Positions 54,108 through 64,000 of a stretch of 64,000 nt of DNA are shown here, piece by piece. Position numbers and translations under genes: made by a program. Below the pieces are notes generated by a model. It was not told the origin of the DNA. It ran no database searches and saw only the letters and a list, made by a program, of their open reading frames with translations. Numbering within the stretch: position 1 is the stretch's first letter; the number at the start of each line of letters is the position of its first letter. The stretch is from Hippasteria phrygiana. Its lineage: Eukaryota > Echinodermata > Asteroidea > Valvatida > Goniasteridae. The DNA lies in NCBI GenBank assembly GCA_037893225.1, contig JAZGUH010000324.1, positions 558,001-622,000 of the forward strand, given 5' to 3'.

Positions 54108-55063
54108 GACCTTTATGAAATATTAGTCACCCTTTCTCCGGTTGAGAGATCAGTTGTTAGGAAAAGGCAGAAGCTTAAAATATTTTGCGAAACAAAATGT
54201 CTAAAAAATGTCAAGCAAAAATCTTATCTTTTATAGGAAAACCAGTTAGACAAATTTAGCAAAACTTCATGTAAGTGTAAAGACAACGATTTGATAAATC
54301 AAATTTGAGCTGTAAAAAGTTACCTATGTGTGCAATCTTTACAGCACAGTTCAGTTTTTAGATATGACAGGAGAATTTAAAAAACAAAACAAAATTGGAA
54401 ATAGCAAACAGAATTTCAAAATAGTGGAAAGGGGCGGGAGTCCGCGGGGGAGCACTTTGGTCCTGCATATCCATCTACTGCTTTACAACTGATAATTTTG
54501 TTTGTTAATAAAGTGCTAGAATCAGGAGGGCTTCATTTTTGTGCATTCTAAAAGCTAAATAGAGAGACAAAAACCTGAAATACACGTGTTTTCCTTTTTA
54601 CAAAAAATGCCATATTTGGAACTCTACTGGGCCAACAGGATACAATTGCCCGAAGTTTTCCCACCAATTTTAGAACAAATTCTGAGTGCCCTGGCAAAAA
54701 ATTGGGGGGGGGGGGGGGGGATTCCAGCTGTTTTCAGTCAAGGGTCCAAAAACAGAAGGCATTTCAAAATGTCTTTTATATTTTTTCTAGTAAGGGTAAG
54801 GACAATGCTTTGCAGTGATAGAATTACTTATTAATAAGTAATACTGTTTTCCAATTTGGCTGAATGGCCTTTTAAAAATCCCCAAAATCAGTTTTCGCAG
54901 CTCCCAAAATAGCCCAAAATGGCCAAAAACACATAACCGCCTGTTACCATGAAAACAGGCAAAATATGGATTTTAAAAGTCTGTTTTGGTTACTTACTCC
55001 AAAAGATTGTTTGACCGTGGACACTTATATGAAGTATTTACACGAAATGACTCTTAAAACGTA
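54108..55063. repeat. ~950 bp inverted repeat, right arm
   Basis: Reverse complement of 46766-47720 with indels, and with a poly-G run (54702-54719) that the left arm lacks. Confidence 0.8.
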
Positions 55064-55199
55064 AAATAGAAAAACACAACAAAATGACAAATAATACAAG
55101 GCATAAAATAAACTATACCATTTACATGCATTTAACCACGAAATCGAGGAAAAGGTGACACAAGTGCAAGACAGTGACATTACCATTAGGCCGCTAACA

Positions 55200-55835
55200 C
55201 AAATTGTAATGTAAAAAGTCTATCGACAAAGAATGTAGATGTCTGAAATTACATCTACATTCAGTGACGTAGCTAAGGGAGGGGGCTTGGAGGGGGAGGC
55301 AGGCCCCCCCCCCCCCCATAAAAAATCGTCGCCTCCCCCCAGTCGCCCCCACTGAAAATTTCGCAAACGCAAACAATAATAGTAATATAGAGAAAAACAC
55401 TGTGGGCGCCCCCCCCCCCCCACTTTAACAACCAGCCCCCCCCCCCCCCCCCCCTCCAACTCGCCCCCTATGGAGACAGCCCTGGCTACGCTGCTGTCTA
55501 CATTCCAAGAAAAGTTAGTTCTGCAACAAAAAGTTAACTTTTCTCTATTATGCAAATATGAGGAACATAACAGTAAATTCATTTTAGAAAATGAATCACC
55601 AGGCGAAAGTCTTAAACCTTTTAAAATATCGGCTTTTCTTGTTTTTACATGCATGATAAAAATAATCCATTCTTCGAACGAACATGAACCTTTCAATCAG
55701 GCGAGTATCAAAATCCAAATTTACAAAATTCAGTGTAACATCATTTTTTAAGATTTACACTGTACTGTCCGTGCTAATCAATTCAGTTTTAATAACATTT
55801 TTCAGGTACAGTGAAGCCAAAATGGCTTTATTTAT
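55200..55835. repeat. Inverted repeat, left arm (outer part)
   Basis: Pairs with about 59826-60215 (GTAAAAAGTCTATCGAC, GGCGAGTATCAAAATCC, GCCAAAATGGCTT). It contains the hAT MITE (55262-55496), absent from the other arm. Confidence 0.85.
55262..55496. mobile_element. 235 bp hAT-like MITE with 8 bp TSD
   Basis: Ends CAGTGACGTAGC and GCTACGCTGCTG; TCTACATT stands at 55254-55261 and 55497-55504. The inside is mostly poly-C and CCCCTCC. An 8 bp target and a CAG-type end fit hAT. The opposite arm (60149-60156) has a single target copy and no insert. Confidence 0.9.
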
Positions 55836-58150
55836 TTATTTATTTATTTATTTTGTTTATTTATTTATTTATTTATTCAATATCTTTAAACAGGATAAAA
55901 TGATCAGCATAGGTTGTTTTCCATCAATGTCCTGTAGAATGATAAATAACACAATACAACAATTATAACAATACAAAACAAATCATATTAAATCACTGAA
56001 ATAGAGTTTCTTATATAGAAATTTAAAGTTATAAAATGATGGAGACATCTGAATTGATGAAGGAATGTTATTCCAGACATTTGCACCTGCATACTTATAC
56101 GACTGCTTAAAACTTTCAACATTTGGTCTATAGGGAAGACAAAATTTAAAGAATCAGCATTTCTAGTGTTAAAACCATGTCTATCGAAATACATTATTAT
56201 TTCATTACATAGTCGAATTGGAGCAATCCCGTGAACAGATTTATACATTAAACAGGCTAAGTAATAATCCATTCTTTCCTCTAAGGTTTGCCAAGATAAT
56301 TGCTTAATAATGTCTTCACCATGAAAGCTAACATAGTCAAAATAATTAGAGACAACCCGGGCAGCTCTTTTCTGCAGTCTGAGAAGAGCCTTTCTACTGG
56401 TCAATGAACAGTTACCCCACACGGAACAGGCGTGTCAAGTAATTGAATATTAATTGTATGTCTAAGCCTAGTTAGACAATACACCTTGCAGGCAATGGAT
56501 TTACAGAGATTCCTTACATGTAATTCCCAAGTCAGGTTTTCATCAGCTTCTACTCCCAATTATCGAACACTTTTTACTTGTTCATGTTGGGTACCTTCAA
56601 GAGAAATATTAAATTTACCAGAATCATTAGTATGACGGGATTTTAAGAGCATGATTTTGGTTTTATTCGGATTAATGCGAAGTCTGTTATTTTCATACCA
56701 AGTAGAAATATCATTAATATTCGATTGTAATATTTGGTAAATATCATGGACATTATTTCCTGTCGTATATATAACTACATCATCAGCAAATATATTGCAA
56801 GTACTGAAATTAACACTTTGTGTAATGTCATTAATGAAAAGAATGAATAAAATAGGACCTAATACACTCCCTTGTGGAACCCCTACAGTAATTTCATTAG
56901 GATTAGACAATTTACCATGGCAGCTCACAACTTGTTTCCTTTCTTAAATGTAACTCGTAAACCATTTAAGTTCATTGTCTGACACACCATACTTACCCAG
57001 TTTAAAAAGTAATAGATCATGATCAATAGTATCAAAACATTAAGATATATCAAGAAAACAGGAGCCATTGACCTCGTGCTCATTAAATGCTTCATAAAAA
57101 TCATCAATAACACGATGCAAGCTAAATTGAGTAGAATATCTTTTTTTAAATGCAAACTGATCAACATTAATCATGTCGTGATCAGTAAGATAATCCAGAA
57201 GTTGCATTTGAACTTCTTTTTCGATAATTTTAGCTAAGTGACATACCACTGAAATAGGTCTATAATTACCGGTACCCTTAGTTTTTTACAACCTTTGCCT
57301 TCATATAATGGTGTAGTTCGAACAAACTTCCAATCATCTTCAACAAATCTAGTCATAAGGGACATATTTACAATGTAACAAAGATATTTATGAATATAAG
57401 GAGAGGCTAATATAAGCAATTTTGTATCAAAATCTAAGACATCCAGACTGCTGTCACTGTTAATATGAGATACATTGTTTGTAAAGCGTTAAGAATTGTA
57501 TCTTCCAGTACGATATTAAAAGTAAGTTTGTGAGTGCATTCAGGATTCTTCCAATTAAGTGGGTTCTTAGTAAAGGAGTCTGATATTTCTTTACCAACAT
57601 TTGTAGAATAATTGTTCATATCATCACAGTTTAGATCAGGGTGGATACTGTTGACATACTTGCTATTACCAGTAACTTTATGAATTTCTTTCCATAATAT
57701 TTTGGGGGATTTTTTATACTTGGTGGAAACCTGATCAAAATATTCACGTTTAGATTTTCTAATTAGAGATGTGACAAGATTTCTGGTTTTCCTATACTCA
57801 GCAGATGAGTCATGACAATTAGTTTGAATTGAATGAGCCTTAAAGAAGTCCCTCTTATACATCAGTTTAATAATACAGGGGGTCATCCAAGGACAAAATC
57901 TTTCTTTGACCCTGACTTGTATAATTGGAGCATGTTTGTTACTAATCTCTAAAAAAGCATTACCCACTGATCTTCATCCTCTAACAGATTACCTTCGTAG
58001 TGTTTAAAAACAGCACAAGATTCAATATCTTTCAAGAATAACTCAGAGTTAAACACCTTATAATCCCTGAATTTGATTGTTTTAAAATCAATGCAAGTAT
58101 ACACCATTGTAATGGTCACTAAGTGCTACTTTGGCCACATCGTAAAATTT
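55836..58150 (-). mobile_element. CR1/L2-like LINE, 5'-truncated
   Basis: On the minus strand it runs from the end of an endonuclease through the reverse transcriptase to a 3' tail of AAATA/AATAA units (55836-55880). It is inserted into the left arm of the 55.2-60.2 kb inverted repeat; the right arm near 59820 is uninterrupted. Confidence 0.8.
55988..58140 (-). pseudogene. CR1/L2-like LINE ORF2, decayed
   Basis: The order is: VALSDHY near 58120 (final endonuclease motif); the linker KTRNLVTSLIRKSKREYFDQ (57434-57967); QFAFKKRYSTQFSLHRVIDD (about 57100-57240); GVPQGSVLGPILFILFIND and the catalytic FADDVVIY (56560-56928); and the C-terminal LLRLQKRAARVVSNYFDYVS (55988-56422). Frameshifts and stops break it into at least five pieces. 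Confidence 0.85.
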
Positions 58151-58565
58151 ATGTTTCTCAATCTCCTGTCACTTACAAAAGAAAACAGATATTTTGCAAA
58201 CAAAATTGCTAAATATAGCCAAAAAACATAAGAAAACAGGGAGCAAATTCTCTTTACACAATTAAAAAGGAAGAGTATTAAAATAGGTAAGGAAAACTGT
58301 AAAAAATTAACAAGATAATTATTTTACGAAAAAGCTTCCTCGATCCCGACTTAGACAATGAGTTTTTCCTGAATAAGCGAACACATTATTGCAGAATAAA
58401 GAAATCAAGAGAAAAGGAACAATATGCAGACAGAAATTGTTGTACACAAATGAAAACGGAAATACTAATAACAAGGAAAGACTAAATGTTACAATTTACA
58501 AGGGAATTGTTTTCCCAAAGAGTTTCATGAAACCCGAGTTAGATAATCTGTTTTTGTTTTTCGTA
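58151..58565. repeat. Inverted repeat, left arm (inner part)
   Basis: Pairs with 59405-59810 (CTCAATCTCCTGTCA, GTTAGATAATCTG, ACAATTTACAAGGGAAT). Separated from the outer part of the arm by the LINE. Confidence 0.85.
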
Positions 58566-58810
58566 TCCTCATTGAGTGATCCCCACAATGTCGCTTCCCA
58601 GGTTGTATCGTAAAATTGGGTGTGATCCCTGGCTATACGGCATTCTGGGCTTATGACTTCTGACTAGCGCCCACCCGAACAAAGATACTGAAAATTTGGG
58701 AGACTGCCAACATAGGGCAAGATAGCTCAGTTGGTAGAGCGCCGGTACGGTAACCCGGAGGTTGCAGGTTCGAATCTCGCTCCTGCCAGTTTCTTTGTTC
58801 ACTTTAAAAA
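58566..58810 (+). mobile_element. SINE: body followed by tRNA-like head
   Basis: The body (GATCCCCACAATGTCGCTTC ... CGCCCACCCGAACAAAGATA) is followed at 58716-58788 by a full tRNA-like cloverleaf: GGCAAGA/TCCTGCC acceptor, TAGCTCAGTTGGTAGAGC, loop ACGGTAA and AGGTTCGAATC. U33 is replaced by C and the stems have mismatches, so it is a SINE head rather than a tRNA gene. Confidence 0.8.
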
Positions 58811-59404
58811 AGGTTGTTTTTTCTGTTACAAGCGAACAATTTAAATTACTTTTATATATACCCACAATATAGTCATAGCAATAAGAAATAAGTGAACATC
58901 AGACAAAGCATCTCCATTTCCCAATATTATGTTACTACAATTAAGATAACAGAAATTGTTACCTGTGTGACATTTCAGTTTGTTCTCAATGAAAATCCAA
59001 CAAAAGTGTTTTTCTACAATATATAAACAAGTGATCCAAGCTTTCATTGTCTTCTTAGTGTCAATTGATATTACAAGGGATGTGTGTAGGTACATAGATG
59101 ACATGCACAGAGTACAATTCGCATTTTTACAATGACATTGTATATTCACAGAGGTATTTTGTGTACTAACAAAATATTCTGTGCTATCACAGAGGTAATA
59201 TTTGTAGACTTGTCTGCGCATCTACAGAGTGCAGTTTCCAGTTTTACAATACATGTATTTGCACATACTACATGTCCCTACATATACCACAGTGTTCATG
59301 CGCCCATAGATCCTACAACAAAGCATAGCGCAGTTTGGTTTTATATTCATTCGGTGGAGCCATTATGAAGTCATGGTTCGCCATCAACCATCTCGATATT
59401 TGTA
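58811..59404. other. Loop of the inverted repeat, unassigned
   Basis: The 126-codon minus frame 58841-59221 has no recognised motif. Repeated CACAGAGG and ACATGTA words. No gene is supported. Confidence 0.35.
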
Positions 59405-60215
59405 ACAGAAAAAACAGATTATCTAACTCGGGTTTCATGAAACTCTTTGGGAAAATTATTCCCTTGTAAATTGTAACATTTAGTCTTTCCTTGTTATTAG
59501 TATTGCCGTTTTCATTTGTGTACAACAATTTCTGTCTGCATAGTGTTCCCTTTTCTCTTGATTTCTATATTCTGCAATAATTTGTTCGCTTATTCAGGAA
59601 AAACTCTTTGTCTAACTCGCGATCGAGGAAGCTTTTTCGTAAAATAATTCTCTTATTTTTTACAGTTTTTCTTACCTAATTTAATACTATTACCTTTTTA
59701 ATTGTATAAAGATAATTTTCTCCCTGTTTTGTTATTCTTGTTGCTTTATTTAGCAATTCTTATTTATTTAATATAACTGTTTTTCTTTTGTAATTGACAG
59801 GAGATTGAAATACAATGTAAATGAAGCCATTTTGGCTTCACTGTACCTAAACAAAATTAAATTAAATTGATTAGCACGAACAGTACAATGTATTCCTTAA
59901 AATGATGTAACACTGAATTTTGTAAATTTGATACTCGCCTGATTGAAAGTTTCATGTTCGTTGGAAGAATGGATTCTTTATATTTATCATGCATGTATGT
60001 AAAAACAAGGACTAAAAAGCCGATATTTTAGAAGGTTTAAGACTTTCGCCCCAGTATTTCATTTTCTAAAATGAATTTACTGTTATGTTCCTCATATTTG
60101 CATAATAGAGACAAATGAACTTTTTGTTACAGAACTACCTTTAGTGGGAATGTAGATGTAATTTCAGACATCTACTGTCGATAGACTTTTTACATTACAA
60201 TTTGTAAGAAAATCC
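59405..60215. repeat. Inverted repeat, right arm (no LINE, no hAT MITE)
   Basis: Continuous counterpart of 55200-55835 plus 58151-58565. It shows the pre-insertion state for both the LINE and the hAT MITE. Confidence 0.85.
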
Positions 60216-60244
60216 AACAATAGGCCTACACTAAATTGCTGGCG

Positions 60245-60395
60245 GCAATCACAGTCATTGTTCGCCTATACTGAGAATTAGCGCCTTGCAAATTGGTTGC
60301 TGTCAGAGGCCCAATTACTTCTCCGTACCGGGCAGAATCGACTCCGAATGGTCCGACGGGGAAGGGCTTCTAATTTTGACGGCCCGCCTTAATTG
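60245..60395 (-). mobile_element. tRNA-like dispersed repeat, copy 2
   Basis: Shares CAGTCATTGTTCGCCTAT, TTAGCGCCTTGCAAATT and TTTGACGGCCCGCC with 42300-42515. Confidence 0.6.
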
Positions 60396-60601
60396 GGGCG
60401 AAAGCAAAGCTTTAAAACATTTTTCACAGACGAAATTAGCTGCATTACCATGTGTCATCATATTTTTTAAAATGCAAACATAGAAAATGTTAAAAGTGTT
60501 ACAAAAGTTAGGACCATGCAAAGTGTCTTTTGTAAGAACCATGCAAAGAAAAAAAGGTATTCACAAATCAACACAAAAGTCAGAAGAAAAAGTTGACTTA
60601 C

Positions 60602-60647
60602 CGTGGGTAACGGCCAGCAGAGCCACCAGGGCCAAATATGGAGACAT
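60602..60647 (-). CDS. Putative first exon with signal peptide
   Basis: On the minus strand an ATG at 60647 opens MSPYLALVALLAVTH, then one base and the donor GTAAGT. A short hydrophobic leader ending in phase 1 at a strong donor is the usual first exon of a secreted animal protein. The next exon should lie to the left. I found no matching acceptor or domain between here and the inverted repeat, so the mature protein is unknown. The frame is short, so chance is possible. Confidence 0.4.
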
Positions 60648-60997
60648 TATACATGTGTGTTTGTTAATTACGTTGCATTTAGCGCTTGTTTATTGCACAC
60701 ACTCGACTACAGAAAGACTGACGTAAAATGTAATTGTCTAACGCTTCATGTACACACGTACGCTTCATGTACACACGCAATGTATTCGTTCTCACGGCTA
60801 ACTAAGCTATTTATGATGAGAACGGAGGTAGTAACTGCATCGACTGTAAAGTGAATCATCTACATAAAATGCCAACCGACCACATTAACAATTGATAAGT
60901 ACGGAGCTCCTGAAGTGCCACCCGAATAGTTGAGATCCTGACATATTTTATCTCAGGAGCGCTTGCTGACGCAGCTTAATCAAAAACCGTCCAAGAA

Positions 60998-61022
60998 CCT
61001 TTCCACTGTGCAAGTGGAAAGG
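60998..61022. repeat. 10 bp perfect hairpin
   Basis: CCTTTCCACT pairs with AGTGGAAAGG around GTGCA. It stands 45 bp before the tRNA-Pro gene; role unknown. Confidence 0.7.
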
Positions 61023-61067
61023 AACTTTTTTGCTTTATTTGCAAACAATCCACAGTGTAGGGATAAG

Positions 61068-61139
61068 GGATGGTAGGTCTAGTGGTGTGATTCTCGCTTA
61101 GGGTGCGAGCTATCTCGGGTTCAATTCCCTGACCAGCCC
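61068..61139 (+). tRNA. tRNA-Pro(AGG)
   Basis: Acceptor GGATGGT/ACCAGCC (6 of 7 pairs). D arm begins GTCT-AGTGGTGT-GATT. Perfect anticodon stem CTCGC/GCGAG with loop TTAGGGT (anticodon AGG, Pro). T loop TTCAATT with a weak T stem (TCGGG/CCCTG). A run of six T, a Pol III terminator, lies about 36 bp downstream. The weak T stem leaves open a pseudogene. Confidence 0.6.
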
Positions 61140-61291
61140 AACGTTTACTGCTGATTAGGCCTTATGGTTTAATTGTTTTTTGTGAACCTTCGGGGAAAGG
61201 GATCTCAGTAAGTATAGGAACGTTATACCTATATATACCTGAAGAAAACTGAAACTTTATAGACACATTTTTGCAATCATGATGTATCGGT

Positions 61292-61349
61292 GGCTGGTTG
61301 ATTCTCGCTTTGGGTGCAAGAGGTCCTGGTTCGATTCCTGACCCAGCCC
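61292..61349 (+). pseudogene. tRNA-Pro(TGG)-like sequence lacking the D arm
   Basis: Acceptor GGCTGGT/CCCAGCC (6 of 7), then only TGATT in place of the D arm. The anticodon arm is CTCGC-TTTGGGT-GCAAG (anticodon TGG), and a T loop TTCGATT follows. Five T lie about 10 bp downstream. The missing D arm removes the A box, so transcription is unlikely. Confidence 0.6.
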
Positions 61350-61363
61350 GAATGTGTATTTTT

Positions 61364-62035
61364 GTATGTTATACATCATGAATATTTTGCCCCTCCACAA
61401 TTAATTGTCTTGCAATATCTTGATGTAGTCTAAAAATTGAATTTCGCAGCAGAATATTTAACTTCAACACAAAATTAATTGAAATATTTGTATTCTAACG
61501 AACATGGAAATTCTTACCGTGTTTAGACGGACAATATTGGATAGTTTTCTTCGAGCGAAGTTCCCAATTTTATGGTTTGTTCTCAGAAAAAATAATCACT
61601 TTTTTTCCTACGTGTGCAACCTTCCCCCAAAAAACTTGCTTTTCTCTTTGGTTGCTTTGGCGCAAAAGACCCGACCTATATTATATTGTCGAGGCGCAAA
61701 TACGAGACAACTAAATGTGAGTGTTTTTCCCCCTTCGATGTCACATCTCACAAGTGAATAACCTTTGTAAATTGTAAACTATTAAACTACAACGGCAAAG
61801 CCGCCATGGCTCGCTGCCAAATGCAGGATGGGAGGCCCAACACCACCCCCTCACCCTCACTACAACCAATATTAATCCCATCCCGTTCCCGTCTCCACCC
61901 AAATCTCATTCTATCCATTTTTTCACAAAATACAAAATTTGAAATATTTGGCGTGAGATTGGGTAAGGTAAAAGGGCATCATGATGGAGTGTGTCAGCTA
62001 TTTATATGCCAATACCAATATGTCACCCAATTACC
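61364..62035. other. No gene recognised
   Basis: The 85-codon frame 61504-61761 shows no motif; nothing else stands out. Confidence 0.4.
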
Positions 62036-62750
62036 TTGTACCATACATCACCCCACATCACCCCACCCCACCCCACCCCACCCCACCCACCCCACCCCAC
62101 CCCACATAACCCCACCCCACATCACCCCATCCCACCCATCCCACATCACCCCACCCCACATCACCTCACCCCATCCCACATTAACCCACCCCATCCCACA
62201 TTAACCCACCCCATCCCACATCACCCCACCCCACCCAACATCACCCAGTCATGTAAACGGGTGCAATCGTGGACCTCCCATTTTTCGGAAGACCTCCCAT
62301 TGGTTTGTACACGATTTTTAATCGTGGACGTTCGGTCAAACGTGGACCCCTTTGTCTACGCCCGAATTATTTTGTCCTATAGGTCCACGATTGCCGGCAT
62401 ATACAAACTCACCCAACCCCATATCACCCCATCCCACCCCACATCACCCCATCTCACCCCACACAGTCATGTAAACGGGTGCAATCGTGGACCTCCCATT
62501 GTTCCTCTTTTGTTTATACTCTAACTTTTTCGGAAGGCCTCCCATTGGTTTTGTACACGAATTTCAATCGTGGACGTTAGGTCAAACGTGGACCCCTTTG
62601 TCTACGCTCGAATTCTTTTGTCCCAGGTCCACGATTGCCGGCATATACAAACTCACATCACCCCACCCTACCCCACCCAACATCACCCCACCCCACCCAA
62701 CCCCACCCCACCCCACATCACCCCACCCCACCCCACCCAAATGCACGGTG
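62036..62750. repeat. CCCCACATCA satellite with duplicated spacer
   Basis: CCCCACATCA/CCCCACCCCA units fill 62045-62245, 62415-62465 and 62655-62740. Between them a roughly 160-185 bp segment (GTCATGTAAACGGGTGCAAT ... TCCACGATTGCCGGCATATA) occurs twice, at 62248-62405 and 62466-62648. Long Pro-His frames are by-products. Confidence 0.9.
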
Positions 62751-63999
62751 CTCTCCGAAAATTAAAATTGTATGTATGGTGTATGTACAGTACATTACAT
62801 AGTGAGATGTACATGTACATGTACATGTAACAATTACAAATTTTTAAAAACAAATTAATTAAAAATTCCATAATTAAAACTATACCATTTATGACAATGC
62901 AATGAGTATGATAGCTGTGGACCTGATAAACTGCATGCATGTTTGGACTAAACTAGCTAGAAGCAAAAACTTTAACATTTTAATGCGGACGGCCGGACGG
63001 ACGTCGGGCCGTCCTGCCGTACCAGCAGGAAGGACTTGTGGGAAGCAGGGTTGTTTGATTTAAATCACTCGATTTAAATCATTGATTTAAATCATGATTT
63101 AAATCACTGGGAAAAAATAAAAAAAATCAATAATAAAAATCACGTTTTGATTGTTTTTTTATTTCTGTTATTTTCTTAATGTAAAAACAATTTGTGTTAT
63201 TCAAACCTGCCTGTCATTAACTTTAAATCGCTAAAGGGATGTATAAGGCCAGTTTCCTGAAACAGTGTCTTGTGTACAATGCATATGATTCTGAAGTACA
63301 TTGTGTGTGTAATGTACTGCCTGCATGTATGATACAGTATTCCTCTTTAGGTTTAAATAACTCATGCATGTTGTAATGCGCCTATCAATTGATAACCCCT
63401 GACCTGACCTAAACCCCCCCCCCCCGCCCCTTTCCCTCCCCCGACCTTCCCCCCCCCCCCCCCCCCCCCCCGCCGAGTGGCGATTTTTATCTAGTTCATC
63501 AGGCATTAAGGACTTTCTGCTTAGTTGTATAAAAATGACAATTAAAAAATGTTGTGTTGGGACTTTTAATGATTATTTATAAATATTTACGTTTTCCAAA
63601 ATTGTAAATTTTGCCTCATCGTCTCTGCTAAACCTTCTATATTTTAACATAGGCCTAAATCTTAAATGGTGCTCTGTCCATTGAAAGTTCCATTGTCTGG
63701 TTCCCATTCTACAGCTGCAAATGCAAAATGACGCCGAAGGACAATATTTCCACAGTAAAAATCGTAAAAACTTTTACAGAATCAAAATAAGGACAGTGCG
63801 TTAAAAAATATGGTGGCTGCATTGAATAGTTTTATTCCACCATTGTTGTGTGTAGAGAGGAGGGGGGTTCCTGTTATCAACTTGGATGAGAAATGTGCAG
63901 TGTGATGGTGATGCTGTAACAGATTTTAAGACAAACTTTGTATTCTAGAAAAGAATATGATCAATGAAAGGGATTTCAGTGCTGATTTCATAAAGAATT
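62751..63999. other. Non-coding right end with simple repeats
   Basis: ACATGTAC repeats at about 62808-62830; four GATTTAAATCA units at 63056-63107; long poly-C tracts at about 63413-63425 and 63450-63472. No gene is supported to the end of the window. Confidence 0.5.
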
Positions 64000-64000
64000 G

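Noticed and set aside
58716..58788. Cloverleaf with GGT loop considered as a tRNA-Thr gene
   Set aside because: C replaces U33, stems mismatch, and the same sequence recurs at 21.6 and 49.4 kb with SINE tails and target duplication.
61806..62830. Pro-His-Thr-rich frames
   Set aside because: They are translations of the CCCCACATCA satellite.

Overview
This window looks like repeat-saturated nuclear DNA of an animal. It contains spliced exons with GT/AG borders, tRNA-derived SINEs, three kinds of retrotransposon (a Tx1-type LINE, CR1/L2-like LINEs and a DIRS-type tyrosine-recombinase element) and many DNA transposons (Tc1/mariner, hAT-like, TTAA-target and possible PIF/Harbinger elements). Scattered TAGGCCTA and ACATGTACATGT words and the mix of element families suggest a marine invertebrate, perhaps an echinoderm or related deuterostome. 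That assignment is inference; no species marker is visible. Nothing indicates bacteria, operons or CRISPR.

Host genes are almost absent. The best evidence is two minus-strand exons of a DUF4440/SnoaL-like (NTF2-fold) protein at 4943-5083 and 148-307. Their splice phases match exactly, and the roughly 4.6 kb intron between them is filled with transposons. A signal-peptide-like first exon (60602-60647, minus), one tRNA-Pro(AGG) gene and a D-arm-less tRNA-Pro(TGG) relic lie near the right end. A small Cys-rich ORF (5470-5667) sits inside a TTAA-flanked element.

Layout: 0.4-4.7 kb, mariner elements and MITEs inside the intron. 5.15-7.15 kb, TTAA element with the Cys-rich ORF. 10.0-11.0 kb, Tc1 fold-back. 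12.0-15.1 kb, one copy of a block repeated inverted at 44.4-46.4 kb. 15.1-16.7 kb, a palindrome with two TTAA MITEs at its centre. 16.5, 20.5, 23.8 and 43.5 kb, four loci of a GC-rich higher-order minisatellite. 21.0-22.6 and 25.0-26.5 kb, a direct duplication whose copies carry different SINE insertions. 27.0-27.7 kb, tandem repeats with twin TGACGTCA palindromes. 28.4-33.8 kb, a 5.4 kb palindromic element. 34.0-40.6 kb, a nearly intact two-ORF Tx1-type LINE broken by one visible frameshift and flanked by (TTTA)n. 41.0-42.1 kb, a fold-back with a SINE. 46.8-55.1 kb, an inverted repeat enclosing a decayed DIRS element. 55.2-60.2 kb, an inverted repeat holding a CR1/L2-like LINE and a hAT MITE. 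62.0-62.8 kb, CCCCACATCA satellite.

The strongest theme is architectural. Large inverted repeats occur throughout, and several insertions can be seen filled in one copy and empty in the other, so the window carries its own record of mobile-element activity. All coordinates of repeat borders were read by eye and may be off by a few to tens of bases.
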